From: Cyanophora paradoxa
Lineage: Eukaryota > Glaucocystophyceae > Cyanophorales > Cyanophoraceae
Reading direction: 5' to 3'
Assembly: GCA_004431415.1 (NCBI GenBank)
Contig: QPMI01000472.1
Coordinates: 124,001 to 188,000 of the forward strand
DNA length: 64,000 nucleotides
Shown in pieces: positions 33,914 through 45,496 of the stretch; position 1 is the first letter of the stretch, and every line of letters starts with the position of its first letter. The notes under the pieces were generated by a model. It was given only the letters and a program-made list of their open reading frames with translations, made no database searches and was not told the DNA's origin. The position numbers and the translations under genes are program-made.

Positions 33914-36269
33914 ATGAACGCTGCCGCCAAGAAATCCTGAAACGCCTTGTTGACTGGCTTCGTGAAGACGATGTCCTGTCTGAGAATATCGTAATTCCTG
34001 TTGATCCTGATACCAAAAAGCCACTTTTCGCTCATAAAGACGGAACCTGGACTTGGGATAAATTCGATGAAGCCCTGAAATCCGGTAAGTATACTGCTTG
34101 GGGCATTCTCGCTCGTAATATCATGGTAATTGACTTCGACCAAGAGGAGGATTTCGCCAAATTCGAGGAGCAATTCCCTGATGATTTCGGTGGTGTCAAT
34201 CCACTTGCTAAAACAAAAAAAGGATATCATGCTTATTTCGCTCGACCTGCTGAATTCGACACCATTAAGATCTGGGATAAAGCAGGTGCATTCAAAGGAA
34301 ACCCAAGATCGACTGCAAAACGATTGCATCCACTGGGACTGCTGGGGTAATTAATGTTTGTCCAGTCCCAACAAAACATGGATCAGAGAGCCATGGGCAT
34401 CTGAGTGTGAGTTAAATGAACCCACTGCTGAGTTGCAAAAGTGGATTGTTGAAAACTACGAATTCCCCAAAGGTGCACATTCTTATTATGCAAGGTGCGC
34501 TGAGGAGAATTTGCAGAAACATATTCTTTCTAAACTCGAAGAATTCGGTTTCATCTTGCCCACAATCATCAATGAGACCAAGATGGGATACAATTTCACT
34601 GCTGAGAACAAAGGTCTGATCTGTCCCTGCTGCAAGGGAAGCCATGACTCGAACAATTGGTATATTATTCAAGGAAAGGAGAAAGACAAGTACATTGTTT
34701 CGAGTTACAGTGCAAACTGCAAGAAGCGACTTATCACAATTCGTGTAAAGGAAGAGACAGATGCGAATATCGAAAATCTGATTGATCGGTCTGCTGGATC
34801 TGATGGTGCCCATTATGATGTTGCACAGGTTGCCTATCTTGTTCTGCAAGACAAATACAAGTATTCCAACAAGACCTGGTTCAAGTTCAATGATGTATGT
34901 GGGATTTGGGAGATGGATGAAACTGGGAGGCGAATCTTTCTCTGTTTGAGCTGCAAGGTCTGTCCAGTTTATCTTCAACGTTCTGTTCAACTCGCACAGA
35001 GAGCTCTTCGTGATGAAGAGAACCGCAATTCCTTGGAGGAAAGGTCAAAGATTCTGCTGGGAATTGCTAAGAGCCTCAAACAGACTACATACAGAACTGC
35101 ACTTATGTCTGATCTTTCAGTTCTGTTCAGTGACAAGACCTTTTTCGAGAGACTTGATACTGTTCCCAACATCATAGGATTCACAAATGGTGTATTTGAC
35201 TTGAACTCCATGACTTTTCGACAGGGACTCCCAGATGATATGGTGAGCAAGACTGTTGGCTACGATTATACCACAGAAATTGACCAAGAGAAGGTTGCAA
35301 AGATTAAATCCATCTATGCAGATCTGATCGAATCTGATGAAAACCGCGAATTTATGATGGGATTAATTGCCTATGCTCTGTGTGGTTTGACAGAAAATCA
35401 GAGATACACTTGCTGGACTGGAATTGGAGCAAATGGGAAATCTCTGCTCCAAGAGTTGGTGAAAGACACATTTGGTGAATACTATGGGTCACTGGACATG
35501 ACATATTGGACTAAACCCAAGAAGAGTTCATCAGAGGCTGCCCAGAACTCGCTTGCATTCTTGGTAAACGGATTGTTTTCAGTAATGAAGCAGAAGATGG
35601 TGATATGCTTCAACTGAACAAAATCAAACAAGTTACTGGTGGGAATGAGATGAAGGTTCGAACTCTATACAAAGATCTTGTAACATTCATTCCCATGTTC
35701 CAGTTGTTCTTGTCTACAAATGACAATCTGGGATCAGTAAACCAGATGCAGCAATCCAAAGGCGAATTATCTACTACCGATTCGAAAATGTCTTCAAGGT
35801 CGATCCTCAGCCTGGTGAGAAGAAAGCAGACATCACTCTAATGCGCCTAATGAAGAATGATGATGATTATAAAATGGCGCATATGTCCATTCTCCTGGAA
35901 ATGTGGAGAACCCATTCTCTCAATGAATTCGTCACCAAACCACCCCAGTCCATTGTTGATCAAGGTATGGAGTATTTCAATGAGAATGACAAGATTGGAG
36001 AGTGGATTCGAGAGAATTATGAACTCACCAAGAGTCAAGGCGATTTCACTACAAGTGAGTCCATCATGAGTGACTTCAAGAGAGACCACATGGGCAAATC
36101 TGATGAGAAAATCTCAGATTGCACCATTATGAAGAGACTTCGCGAAGTCTTTAATGTGAAGTCTGACAGAAAACGAGTGAATGGTGTCCTTGCTCGTGGT
36201 TACTTTGGGATCAAAAAGAAGCATGGTCGCAGATTGATGGATGACAGTGTTGAAGGTGGGGATGAGTAA
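33914..36269 (+). CDS. PrimPol-D5 primase-helicase (SF3), five frameshifts
   Basis: About 786 residues once joined, from MNAAAKK. The N-terminal primase-polymerase domain shows NIMVIDFDQEED (catalytic Asp pair), KTKKGYHAYF (His motif) and STGTAGVINVCPSPN. A Cys-rich stretch (LICPCCKGSH) follows. The D5/SF3 helicase part carries NIIGFTNGVFDLNSMTF, Walker A WTGIGANGKSLLQ (35420-35443), FSNEAEDGDMLQLN (Walker B region), FLSTNDN (sensor 1) and RRIIYYRFENVF (Arg finger region). Frame breaks at 33932-33934, 34302-34304, 34362-34363, 35569 and 35742-35743 are each fixed by adding one base to a homopolymer (AAA, CCC, CC, C, CC). It unwinds and primes viral DNA. Confidence 0.85.
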
Positions 36270-36336
36270 ATAAAACGGAATCAATACTTAATACTGTGAA
36301 TTTCTAATTTTTTAAAACCCTTACTGTAAATGGTTT

Positions 36337-36443
36337 GTGTGACAGGTGTGACAGGTGTGACAGGTGTTTTCAGAAGTCTGAGGATTTTTAAAAATTTAAA
36401 AAAGTTTGCAAATAGGTGTCACACCTGTCACACCCGTCACACC
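36337..36443. repeat. GTGTGACAGG inverted-repeat module, internal copy
   Basis: Three GTGTGACAGG-type iterations, a 60-base AT-rich spacer (AAAAATTTAAAAAAG) and the inverted CACCTGTCACAC iterations. The module lies in the only sizeable gap between the helicase and polymerase genes and closely resembles the left-end 289-bp unit. It may be an origin, a terminator or a recombination site. Confidence 0.8.
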
Positions 36444-36593
36444 CAATTAACCACAGACTCCCCCCTGTGGGTCGATCACTTTCGCGAATAATAATTGGAC
36501 AATATAAAAACGTATCGGAAATCGGTGTGTTGTGACAAAAATTGACTGGCGATTTAAGGGATCGTTGCGTATTTCACTTGACTAAGACAGAAA

Positions 36594-36785
36594 ATGGATT
36601 ATTTTGATGAAATTCGGCAGCAGCTTGTCGAAAAGAATGATATTGCAGAGGTGGCGGATTATATTGCAAAGATCAGAGCGATCAATGGTAGACCATATCA
36701 AAAGAAGCGAGTGTATGCAAGCAGACTCGACACAGTGAATGTATATATCCCCAAAGGCACGAATGTGCGAATCATAAGAACCTGA
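36594..36785 (+). CDS. Small viral protein of unknown function
   Basis: 63 residues (MDYFDEIRQQLVEKNDIAEV...), with an acidic helical N-terminus and a basic C-terminus ending NVYIPKGTNVRIIRT. It lies directly upstream of the polymerase, in the same direction. Its small size and position could suit a terminal or accessory replication protein, but nothing in the sequence proves it. Confidence 0.45.
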   Translation: MDYFDEIRQQLVEKNDIAEVADYIAKIRAINGRPYQKKRVYASRLDTVNVYIPKGTNVRIIRT

Positions 36786-36841
36786 AAAATGCGAAATGCG
36801 TTTAAAACGCCCAAAAATAATATGTTCCCTTAAAGTAAAAG

Positions 36842-39800
36842 ATGCCCCGCCAATCCAATAGAATCATCAAAGAGAAGAAAAACGAAATACTCGGTCTTTT
36901 AGGAACCCTTTTAGTCACTGGTGATATTACAGAATTCGAATATGATCGCCAGGCAGCAATCTTGGATAGGAGACCAAGATTATCTCAACTCACAGAAATT
37001 ACAAATCGCCTCTATGATCGTTTTGAGAAAATGGAGGAATTCAGGGATGAAGGTTTAAGGTTGGGAACAATTGAACCCGAGATTGAGGATGGGGAAGCAA
37101 TGAACAAAGCATATTCTTGGTTAACCTATCGAGCAAGAGGGGAGGTTATCCAAGATGGGATTGAATTCTTGGAGAGAATTGCAACCACTCTACCTCAGAG
37201 ACTCAGACAGAAACTCCAAGACCTGAGAGCAATTAAGACTCGGTTGACCTTCATTTGTAAATTCACCAAAGTGAGTGATCCAAGGGTGTGGATCACCAAG
37301 TTCATTTATAGTGATTACTTTGTCATCACAAGATCACGAAATATTGATGTTGAACTGCGAAATGCCCTTCAATCCATGCAGGAGCAGATGATGCAGGTGG
37401 ACAGTTACAGACTGGATCGCATTGAGATGCTGAGAGTGGTAATAATGTCTTATGCTCCTGTGGGTGGTTGCTTCTTCTCAACACCTGAGTGGATTGGATC
37501 AAAGAGAGCAACTGTGAATGTGAAGAATATTGATGGTCAAGACTGCTTCAAGTATGCAATCTTGGCTTACCTGCACCGAAATGATATTAATAAACACAAG
37601 AGCAATGAACCCAGCCAGTATAGAAGATGGTTAAACGAACTCAATTTCGAAGGCATCCAGTTTCCAGTTGCCTGTGATGCAGAGGTTATTGATAAATTCG
37701 AAGAGCAGAACCCTGAACTGAGTATCAACATTTATGGTGCAGATAATCAAGCACAGTGTTTCTATCCTCTCCATCAATCCAGCAACCCCAGGAGAAAGAC
37801 CAAGATTAACCTTTTATTAATCGAAAACGAAGAGGATGATAGAGGGCATTATATCACCATCATGTCTCTGAGTAGACTTCTGAAAACCACCTTTGATAAA
37901 GCCCATGATGGTCGCATTTATTATTGTGAGACCTGTCTGTCTCGTTTCAGAACTCAGGAGAAGCTGGATGTACATATAGAAGCGAATCGCTGCATTGATT
38001 GGAGGGAGAGCAAAGGTAAATGCCCGAAATCTGGAAGTCACATTGCATTTGGGCTTCAACACCTTCGCAAAACTGTGTGGCTTCCCACTATCTGCTATGT
38101 AAAAATGGATAGTCACTCGGTTCCAATTGATGAGAACCGCAGTAAAAGAGAGGTAAAATCGGTCTCTCTGACAGTTGTGATGGGGGATGAGGTGATCTCT
38201 CATTATTTCGAGGGATCAGATCCACTTGGTGATCTGTTCACCACTCTCACAGAGATCAGACCCCAAGTAATCCGCACTCTATTCACCAATATTCCAATGC
38301 ACCCACTCACAGAAGAGCAGAAAGCACAATACAAGATCACTAAACACTGTTATATCTGTGCTGAACGATTTACCCATGAGAATTTCCCAGTGAGAGACCA
38401 TTGTCATCAATCAGGAGCATTTATTGGGAAAGCATGCCGAAACTGCAACCTCCACAGGAGAATCTCAAAGCAAACGAAAGTAGCAATAGTGGTGGATCAC
38501 ATGGATGAATGTGGACACGAAATATTCCGCAAAATTGCACAGCAAGATGATAAACTTCGTGTTGAGATCCTGAGCAAGAATTTCGATCAATACCTGTCCC
38601 TGCAATGGGGCATGTGGAAATTCATTGATGCTTCGCATTTCATGGACTTCCAGGCAGTGGATGCAAGTGATCTAATGGGTAAATTCCAGACATTCCGAGA
38701 ATTGGCGTTTTCCCAATATGGATTGGATCCTGCCCACTATGTGAGCGCTCCTGGATTATCCTGGGATGCAATGCTCATTTATACCAGAGCAAAGATCGAG
38801 CAGATCAGTGATGTAGGGCAATACGAATTCATTGAGAGAGCAATTCGAGGTGGGTTTGCTACAATGCCTACTCGATATGCAAAGGTGGAAAACCCAGATG
38901 ACCATATAGTTCTCTTGGATGCAAATAATCTGTATGGTTTTGCTCTCAGTAAAGAACTGCCCATTGGCGATTTTCGATGGGAAGATGTCACAGAGGCACT
39001 TAAAGAGACCTCTGGACGAAGTGCTTTCATTGAAGTAGACCTGGAATACCCACAAACTCTCACAGATCATTACGATTTTCCACTTGTAGTAAATAAAGAG
39101 CAAATCAGCACCGAAATGCTGGGTGAGTATCAACGAAAACTACTGGATATCACAGGTGAGAAGATAAGCAAAGACCCCAAACTCACAGCAACATTCTCAC
39201 CCAAAAACAACTATGTGATCTCCCAACCTCTCTTGGTCTATCTTGTGAGCAAAGGTATTATAATTAAGAAGGTTCACAGGGTTCTCTCATTTGCAACCTC
39301 TGCATTCATGAAGAGTTATATTGATCTAAATACGAAACTGAGGCGCCAATCTGTCACCAGATTCGAGTCTGACTTCTTTAAATTAATGAACAATGCAATC
39401 TATGGTAAATGCTCGAATCATGCAGGGGTCGATCTGTGGTAAAGATTGCTAACAGTGAGAAACTCTGCAAGAAATATGCTGCAAGTCCATTGATCAAGGC
39501 AACCGATGTATTAAACGAAAATGCTGTTGCCTTTGAGATGTACTCAAAGCATGTTCACTTAGATAAACCATTAGCAATTGGTGCTTTTGTGCTGGATTTC
39601 GCCAAACTCCATAATAGCAGGTTCTTTTATGATGTGGTGAGGAGAACTTGGGAAACAGCAGAGCTGCTGTTCCATGATACAGATTCTTTCTGTCTACTGC
39701 TGCATACCAATGATCTAAATAATGAGATGAAGCGAATTGCTGAACACCTGGATTGCAGTAATTATGATCCAGCCCACCCTCTCTTTGATAGGAGTAATCG

Positions 39801-40122
39801 CTTGATTCCAGGTAAATATAAAAACGAGTTCCCCCATGCAAAGATTGTGGAGTATGTAGGTCTGAGATCGAAACTCTATGCTTTCAGAACTGAGACCTTT
39901 GATAAAATAAAAATGTCTGGAACCTCCTCAAAAGAGGTTTACTTTGATGATTTCAAGAGATGCTTGTTTGAAGGCATCACCAAAACAGTAGCAGTAGTAA
40001 ACAAGCGAAGACAAGACCACAACCTATATGATTTGGAGAGCAGAAGGGTGGCTCTAAACCAACTCGATAGCAAAAGGAAGATATTAGACGATGGAATTCA
40101 CAGCATTCCATTTGGGCTCTAA
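36842..40122 (+). CDS. Protein-primed family B DNA polymerase (one frameshift)
   Basis: About 1,093 residues. The N-terminal region (DCFKYAILAYLHRNDI...FEGIQFPVACDAEVIDKFEEQN) matches that of polinton/adintovirus-type polymerases. A Cys4/His zinc knuckle CYICAERF..VRDHCHQSGAFIGKACRNCN (about residues 502-540) precedes LQWGMWKFIDASHF. Polymerase motif A is LLDANNLYGFALSKELP (near 693), motif B KLMNNAIYGKM (near 847) and motif C FHDTDSF (near 945). The frame breaks at 39407-39409 (AAA for AAAA), right after motif B. Polymerases of this class start replication from a terminal protein on linear DNA. The start ATG follows TTAAAGTAAAAG. It lies between the helicase and the integrase. Confidence 0.92.
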
Positions 40123-40305
40123 TCTACTTCATTAATCTTTCTTTTTCTTTGGTTTCGCTCTCCAAGAAGTAATAAACCGCGAATTAAATGCAGCAGCCAA
40201 ATACATCTTAATCCAGGATCATTGGGCTCGATTGCAAAATAGTTTGGAATTGTGTTCTCTTTCCACACAGACTCTTGCATTTATTATATGAGAGATAAGG
40301 TAAAG

Positions 40306-41555
40306 ATGCCTTCAACACAAATAGGATTGAGACAACCACCAAGAATTGTGAGAAAAGAGGCAATTGAAGATCGAGGGAATATCCTGCCCATCACAGTTCC
40401 AGTGGAGGAGAAGAGCAGTCGAATATTAAAAAGATCAGAGATGGTCAAGCAATTAATCCCAGAGACCCTCCCAGCTGAGACAGCAACAAAAGAGTCAAAG
40501 ATTGCTAAGAAGTTCTATGATCCCAGGACAGGCTACAAAGGATTTACTGCAATGAGACAGGAACTACCAGAGGAGAACTACAAGAAGATGAGAGAATGGT
40601 ATGATAAGCAGGAGGTTGTCCAAATTAATGCACCCACTCTATCTCGAAAGAGAGATCCCATGATTCCAATTAGGCAACCCCTTGATACATATGTGATTGA
40701 TCTGCTCTTCTTTCCTGCATACAAAAAGCAGAATGATGGTTATGATACATTTATGAGTGCAATGGAATCAACCCTGAGAACAGGGTTCATAATTCCAATG
40801 AGAGACAAGAGTGCTCTTACTACTCTTGCAGCATTCAAGCAACTTGAACAAAGAGTCCCCAGACCGATTGTTCGCATTCAGAGTGATAGTGGAAGCGAAT
40901 TTACCAATGTGCTATTCACAGATTATTTGGGAACCAAATTCATAGAGCATCAACTAAGTGATGTTGCAGATCACAGAACCCAAGGTCGAATTGAAGCCTT
41001 TAACAGACAGATCAAAAGATTGATCACAAACTACTGCATTGCAAATAATACTGCACGATTTTTTGATGTGTTGGGTGATATTGAGTATAATTATAATAAT
41101 ACCATTCACTCTGCAACCAAGAGAAAACCAGCAGAGACCACAGAAGCCCACTACAAAGAGATTGTGAATATGGAGGATCAGAGATTCAAGAAATCGATCG
41201 AATATCTTGATGCCTGAAACCTGGAATGTTTGTGAGAGTAAAAGTTGAAAAGAATCCATTTGCAAAGCAGGGTGTTAATTGGTCTCGAATTGTTTATAGT
41301 GTGGAGGGCAGAGAGGGCTTCAAGTTCAGAATCAGAAGTCCAAGTGGTGAGATAGTTGATGGTAGATTCGCTTTTCATGAACTGCTGCCCATCAAAGGTG
41401 TTGAGTATCATGAAACTCCCACAGTGGATGCCCTTGAACATGCAAAGGAGGAAGCCAGGGTTGATTCTGCAATCAGAAAGGAGGGCATAGAAAAAGCAAG
41501 TGAAGTACCAAAAGAACCCTCACAGAAGCAAGAGCACAAAAGAAGGGTAGAGTAG
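40306..41555 (+). CDS. Retroviral-type (RVE) integrase with C-terminal SH3/chromo-like domain (one frameshift)
   Basis: About 417 residues from MPSTQIGLRQPP, whose ATG follows AAGGTAAAG; an upstream in-frame ATG at 40252 lacks this motif. The DDE core is PLDTYVIDLLFFP (first Asp), VRIQSDSGSEF (second Asp) and DHRTQGRIEAFNRQIKR (Glu), as in polinton and Mavirus integrases. One base lost at 41213-41214 (CC for CCC) breaks the frame. The continuation LKPGMFVRVKVEKNPFAKQG..WSRIVYSV..FRI...VDGRFAFHELLP is the usual C-terminal DNA-binding module. It inserts the linear viral genome into host DNA, normally leaving a 5-6 bp duplication. Confidence 0.9.
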
Positions 41556-41572
41556 AGAAGGAATTAAAGAAG

Positions 41573-41983
41573 TTGACCATAGCAGGAACCCAGAAATTAT
41601 CAGAAGTTAACAGTCAGAGGTGGTATAATGACTTTTCAACCACCAAGGAAACATATACTGCACCCAAACTCGATTTAATCTACGAAGTGGGCAGAGGAAA
41701 TAGATTAACAACGCTTTCGGAATCTCTTAGACCTCTGGCGAATTCTCCTCATTTGTCTATCTTTTTCAAGAATTTCCAAGAAGAAAGTTTCAAGGTTTGA
41801 GACCAGCTGGTAATTGTAAACAAAGAACAGTCTCACATGCTCTGGCTGTGACATGAAGAAATTGTAATAGAAAGCAGTTTTGAAATCATGGACCCAGTCT
41901 GATTGGGCAGCATGGATGATAGCAGGGTCTTGGTAGATGGGATCCATAGCAGAAGTTGAGAGAATCCAGAAAATCCTTGTCAA
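41573..41983. other. Short competing open frames downstream of the integrase
   Basis: A plus-strand frame (41573-41800, 75 residues, ...RWYNDFSTTKETYTAPKLDLIYEV) and a minus-strand frame (41705-41947 if started at MDPIYQDPAIIHAAQ) overlap. Both have plausible composition and at most one can be the main product. Neither resembles a family I know; the minus-strand frame has no Cys/His protease motifs. Confidence 0.3.
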
Positions 41984-42108
41984 TTTTTTATTTTGTTAGT
42001 GCCCGATCTCAACGAAACACGAACGGCGCTGTCGAGAGGATTCCGAATCTGTTTTCAGAATTGAAAACGGAGCAGTTGGTAATAAAATACATATATATGA
42101 CCGATATT

Positions 42109-42217
42109 GAAGTTTCGGTGAAGTTTCAATGAAGTTTCGGAGCGAAGTTTCAATGAAGTTTCGGAGCGAAGTTTCAACGAAGTTTCGGAGCGAAGTTTTT
42201 ATGAAGTTTCGGTGAAG
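42109..42217 (+). repeat. GAAGTTTC tandem repeats
   Basis: Irregular tandem units of about 20-22 bp built on GAAGTTTCGGAGC and GAAGTTTCAATG, roughly six in a row. The region 41984-43092 holds no supported gene. Confidence 0.8.
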
Positions 42218-42375
42218 TTGCGAATGACGTCATGAGTGTCTTTTCGGTTCGCGAATAATTAAGTGGACATGGCGGCGTCCCGTCGTTTTTTTGAAGAGGT
42301 GTCCTCGAAAATGGTGCCCCGTCATTTTCGTGAAACGGTGTCCTCGAAAATATATCTTATCCTGTTGAAAAAAAT

Positions 42376-42621
42376 GGTTGCTCGTCATCGCAACCATCAT
42401 CGCAACCATGGTTGCATCATCGCAACCATCATCGCAACCATGGTTGCATCATCGCAACCAGGTTGCGCAACCACTCAATCGGAAAAAAATTGTGTGCGCA
42501 ACCACTCAATCGGAAAAAATTGGTTGCGCAACCAGGTTGCGCAACCAGCGCAACCATGGTTGCATCATGGTTGCATCATATCGCAACCATGGTTGCATCA
42601 TTGCAACCAGGTTGCGCAACC
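42376..42621. repeat. GCAACC/GGTTGC palindromic iterons
   Basis: Dense direct and inverted copies of GCAACCATGGTTGC, GCAACCAGGTTGC and GGTTGCGCAACC, with spacers CATCATC and ACTCAATCGGAAAAAA. It reads the same on both strands in many short blocks, like an iteron cluster or a cruciform-prone site. It lies between the integrase block and the adhesion module. The following 42622-43092 stretch holds only AT-rich sequence with TATATGTATATATATC and CAGTAGCTACTG palindromes. Confidence 0.85.
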
Positions 42622-43092
42622 AGTATGACGTCATGACATCACGAGTTTCATGACAAATATATATACCATACATTTCGTGTGACACAGAAGCCCCCAGTCG
42701 CCGACCGACCAATCCGCTATTTTATGGTCAAAATGTATATATGCGCATATATACTTGACGGTTCGCGTTACCACTGTCGGCATCGAATAACGTTCCTACT
42801 GTGGTGCTGTCGGCATCTTCAAATGCTTGTATCTCGTCACCAGAACATCGGATTGCGACCGTCGACATAGCGCTGGAAAGCGCTTGCAAAGACCTACACG
42901 ACAATATAGGTGTCGAGTATATATATGTATATATATCATACATATATTTCGAAAAAACGACTTGTCGGCTACTTTCTACTGCAAAGAACATGCAGTAAAA
43001 TAATGCAAAAATACAGTAGCTACTGTAAAAATCGCCATAATGTGGGCGAAGATACAGTAGCCACTGGATCATACGTCAGGAATTCTGAAATA

Positions 43093-44634
43093 TTATACAC
43101 TTCGAATAAATGCACCTGTGACATCCACTCTCATAGTTGGGGTGTTGATGTATACAAGTGGATAAATTCGAATATACCTTGTCCTCAGAGGGTAGCCAAT
43201 ATAGAAAACGTCTTTAATAGAGGTGGGATACCCAGAACTGTATGAGACATCACCACTGTTGTGGGCATTATTGATAGTTTCACACATAAACACTCTATTC
43301 ACACCTTCATACTTGATAAATGACCAGGAAACACCATCTTGTGATGTTGCAACATTGAAGGTCTTAACAAAGGCATTTGTCACACCAGAACCATATGCAA
43401 TTATAGATGCTACCTCAAATATATATGGGAAGGATACTTGCAGATACTCAGTGGGAACACTCCATATTCCATCAGGAGCAGATGCATTTGCCTCCCAACC
43501 TGTTAATGATGGTCTTGCTTTAAATGCCTCCCTTCCAATTTTCGATGATGAAGCAGTGAATGCACCATCTGATAGAAGATACCAGTTAGCATCAATGGGA
43601 GGTATGCTATTCAGAGTGGATGATATATAGAACCTTGCAGGGTTCTTGATTTCGTAATTTGCAACCAGTAAATCACAGAGTCTATCAATCATCACAGTGT
43701 TTGCTGCTATGTACATTTCGGTTGCATCTATCATATCTGGGATCTTAGAGGTATCATCCAAAGAGTTTACTATGGTCTTTGGAAGTGGAACAGAGAGTCT
43801 ATAATATCTTGCATATCCTTGATCATCATTGTATGGGAGAAACTCTTGCATCTTTTCCAGAGCAGAGAGTTCACTTGCAGCCATCAACATATTGATTAAT
43901 GGACTTCCAGAGGTCGAAGCAATCCAAGAGAGGATGCCCCAGCTGTTCACATCTTCATAAGAGTAACCCACATTTGGAGCATCTGTTTCATTGACTTCAC
44001 CACAGGATATACTTATCACTATAATATCATCATCATCATCATAGATCTTCTTAGCATGACTGTAACCACAGACACTGGGATTGTTGTTACCTGAGATTGC
44101 ACCATCAATTAGAGACATCCCATCATAGTTCACAGGTGAGAAATATGTTGGAGCAGCAGAGGTAGATCTTGCAGCAATCTTGCTGGGGATGGATTTGTAG
44201 GAGTTATCATTGGTGATAAAAATGGGCTTCATACTCACAGTGTCAAAACTTGTGATCACTACATCTTTCAGAGAGTCTTGAATGAGAGACTCACCAGTAA
44301 CAGTGAGAATGGCTGTCTCCAATGGGGTCACATCATACTTGGTGTTGAAGAGTGCATTATCAATAATATTTCGGGGATTTGCAAAGATTAAAGGCAGTTG
44401 ATTGAGATAAGTGGAATGCAAATCGGTTGCAGTGAGTTTAGGTTCGTTTGGAAATTCGGGATTTTTCACATTGAGACCAATCGCAATTATCCCACCAGTG
44501 GATGTTCCACTCACCAGATCAACAAGGTCAATTACTCTTTTTCCTGTTCGAGTTTCGATTTCTTTAAGCAATCTCGTAATAATTATACCACGAGCTCCCC
44601 CACCTGAGAGACTGAGGCAAATCTTCAAAGGCAT
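43093..44634 (-). CDS. Patatin-like phospholipase with C-terminal discoidin-like domain, genome 1
   Basis: 513 residues. The patatin domain has the oxyanion loop SGGGARGII (near residue 10), the nucleophile elbow SGTSTGG (Ser near 45) and the catalytic Asp in LIDGAISGNNNP (near 175): a complete Ser-Asp dyad for acyl-lipid hydrolysis. The C-terminal ~130 residues (EYLQVSFPYIFEVASIIAYG...VATSQDGVSWSFIKYEG...RYIRIYPLVYINTPTMRVDVTG) match the F5/8-type C (discoidin) carbohydrate- or lipid-binding fold. There is no signal peptide or membrane segment. It is divergent to the fibre gene. A virion enzyme acting on host membrane during entry or exit is a reasonable inference. A homolog is at 60876-62432. 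Confidence 0.82.
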   Translation of the reverse strand: MPLKICLSLSGGGARGIIITRLLKEIETRTGKRVIDLVDLVSGTSTGGIIAIGLNVKNPEFPNEPKLTATDLHSTYLNQLPLIFANPRNIIDNALFNTKYDVTPLETAILTVTGESLIQDSLKDVVITSFDTVSMKPIFITNDNSYKSIPSKIAARSTSAAPTYFSPVNYDGMSLIDGAISGNNNPSVCGYSHAKKIYDDDDDIIVISISCGEVNETDAPNVGYSYEDVNSWGILSWIASTSGSPLINMLMAASELSALEKMQEFLPYNDDQGYARYYRLSVPLPKTIVNSLDDTSKIPDMIDATEMYIAANTVMIDRLCDLLVANYEIKNPARFYISSTLNSIPPIDANWYLLSDGAFTASSSKIGREAFKARPSLTGWEANASAPDGIWSVPTEYLQVSFPYIFEVASIIAYGSGVTNAFVKTFNVATSQDGVSWSFIKYEGVNRVFMCETINNAHNSGDVSYSSGYPTSIKDVFYIGYPLRTRYIRIYPLVYINTPTMRVDVTGAFIRSV

Positions 44635-44661
44635 TTTGTCACTTTAACATTGACGGATATT

Positions 44662-45372
44662 TTAAGAATTGTTTACTAATCGGTAATCCTCATCAAACTT
44701 TAACAAGTTTGCACGAAATTCCTTTGCCTTTGAAAATGCATCTTCCTCTGTGTATTTTTTAAGTGTGAACCGTTTCGAATGTGTTTTCAAATTTCCAGTG
44801 TCATCTTTAATTGTTACAATAGCGCAAATATACCAAACATTCCATCTCTTGTCAAACGATTTGAAAATGTTCGAGGATTCATGAACAAATTTCCGATTGA
44901 TTGAATTTACCCTCTGAGATACAATTCTGAGATTCTGTTTCCTATTATCAGATCTGATCTGATTAATGTGATCAATACATTCTTTTTTGCTTTTCCCTTC
45001 ATACTTCATTACAGCTCTATGCATATGTCGAAACTTGCATGTGTTTGATGAAACATAACCATTGTGCGAATGCCAAATATGAGAATCCAGAATATCAAAG
45101 TCTTCCACATCAATTAATCCAAGAACATCATTCTGAGTTGTGAATTCAATCGTTTTATCATCAACATATCGATATTTGTTAAACACTTTTCCCTGTGCAA
45201 TACAAACTTCTTTCAAAGCACTTTCGGCTTCATCTTTCGTATCAAATCGCTTTTCCTTTCTATTACCGATTTTGTCAAAATACTTCATCAACCACTTCTT
45301 TTTACAGTCTGTTCTTTTTGAGAGATAGACAGTTCCACCATACTTTGCGATGTTATCACTGTAAAGCCACAT
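44662..45372 (-). CDS. HNH homing-type endonuclease with AP2-like DNA-binding part
   Basis: 236 residues. The HNH core is FRHMHRAVMKYEGKSKKECIDHINQIRSDNRKQNLRIVS (His, Asp-His, Asn, Asn). An N-terminal strand-rich part (WLMKYFDKIGNRKEKRFDTKDEAESALKE) and a C-terminal part (WYICAIVTIKD...SKRFTLKKYTEEDAFSKAKEFR) look like AP2/integrase-N-type DNA-binding modules common in HNH homing enzymes. It lies between the patatin and fibre genes in genome 1. The same interval in genome 2 is only 43 bases, so this is an insertion. It probably nicks or cuts cognate DNA to spread itself. Confidence 0.85.
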   Translation of the reverse strand: MWLYSDNIAKYGGTVYLSKRTDCKKKWLMKYFDKIGNRKEKRFDTKDEAESALKEVCIAQGKVFNKYRYVDDKTIEFTTQNDVLGLIDVEDFDILDSHIWHSHNGYVSSNTCKFRHMHRAVMKYEGKSKKECIDHINQIRSDNRKQNLRIVSQRVNSINRKFVHESSNIFKSFDKRWNVWYICAIVTIKDDTGNLKTHSKRFTLKKYTEEDAFSKAKEFRANLLKFDEDYRLVNNS

Positions 45373-45496
45373 TTTGCTCCGTTACTCCTCCTTATAATAC
45401 TTATCCTTAAATACTTTTTGACATCATTTTTTGAGGCGAAGGGGCATCTTTACTTAACTCAAATTTAATAAATCTCTATAAGTAGAGTAAACAGGG

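Noticed and set aside
40252-40305. Upstream ATG of the integrase as the true start
   Set aside because: The extension MFSFHTDSCIYYMRDKVK is unlike the integrase family, and the conserved A-rich start motif lies directly before 40306.
42912-42955. TATATGTATATATATC stretch as a gene promoter
   Set aside because: No supported gene starts within reach; it is a simple AT-rich repeat in the non-coding interval.
43223-43630. 135-residue plus-strand frame inside the patatin gene, and similar antisense frames in capsid, helicase and fibre genes
   Set aside because: They are shadows of conserved genes on the other strand, with no independent conservation between the two genomes.
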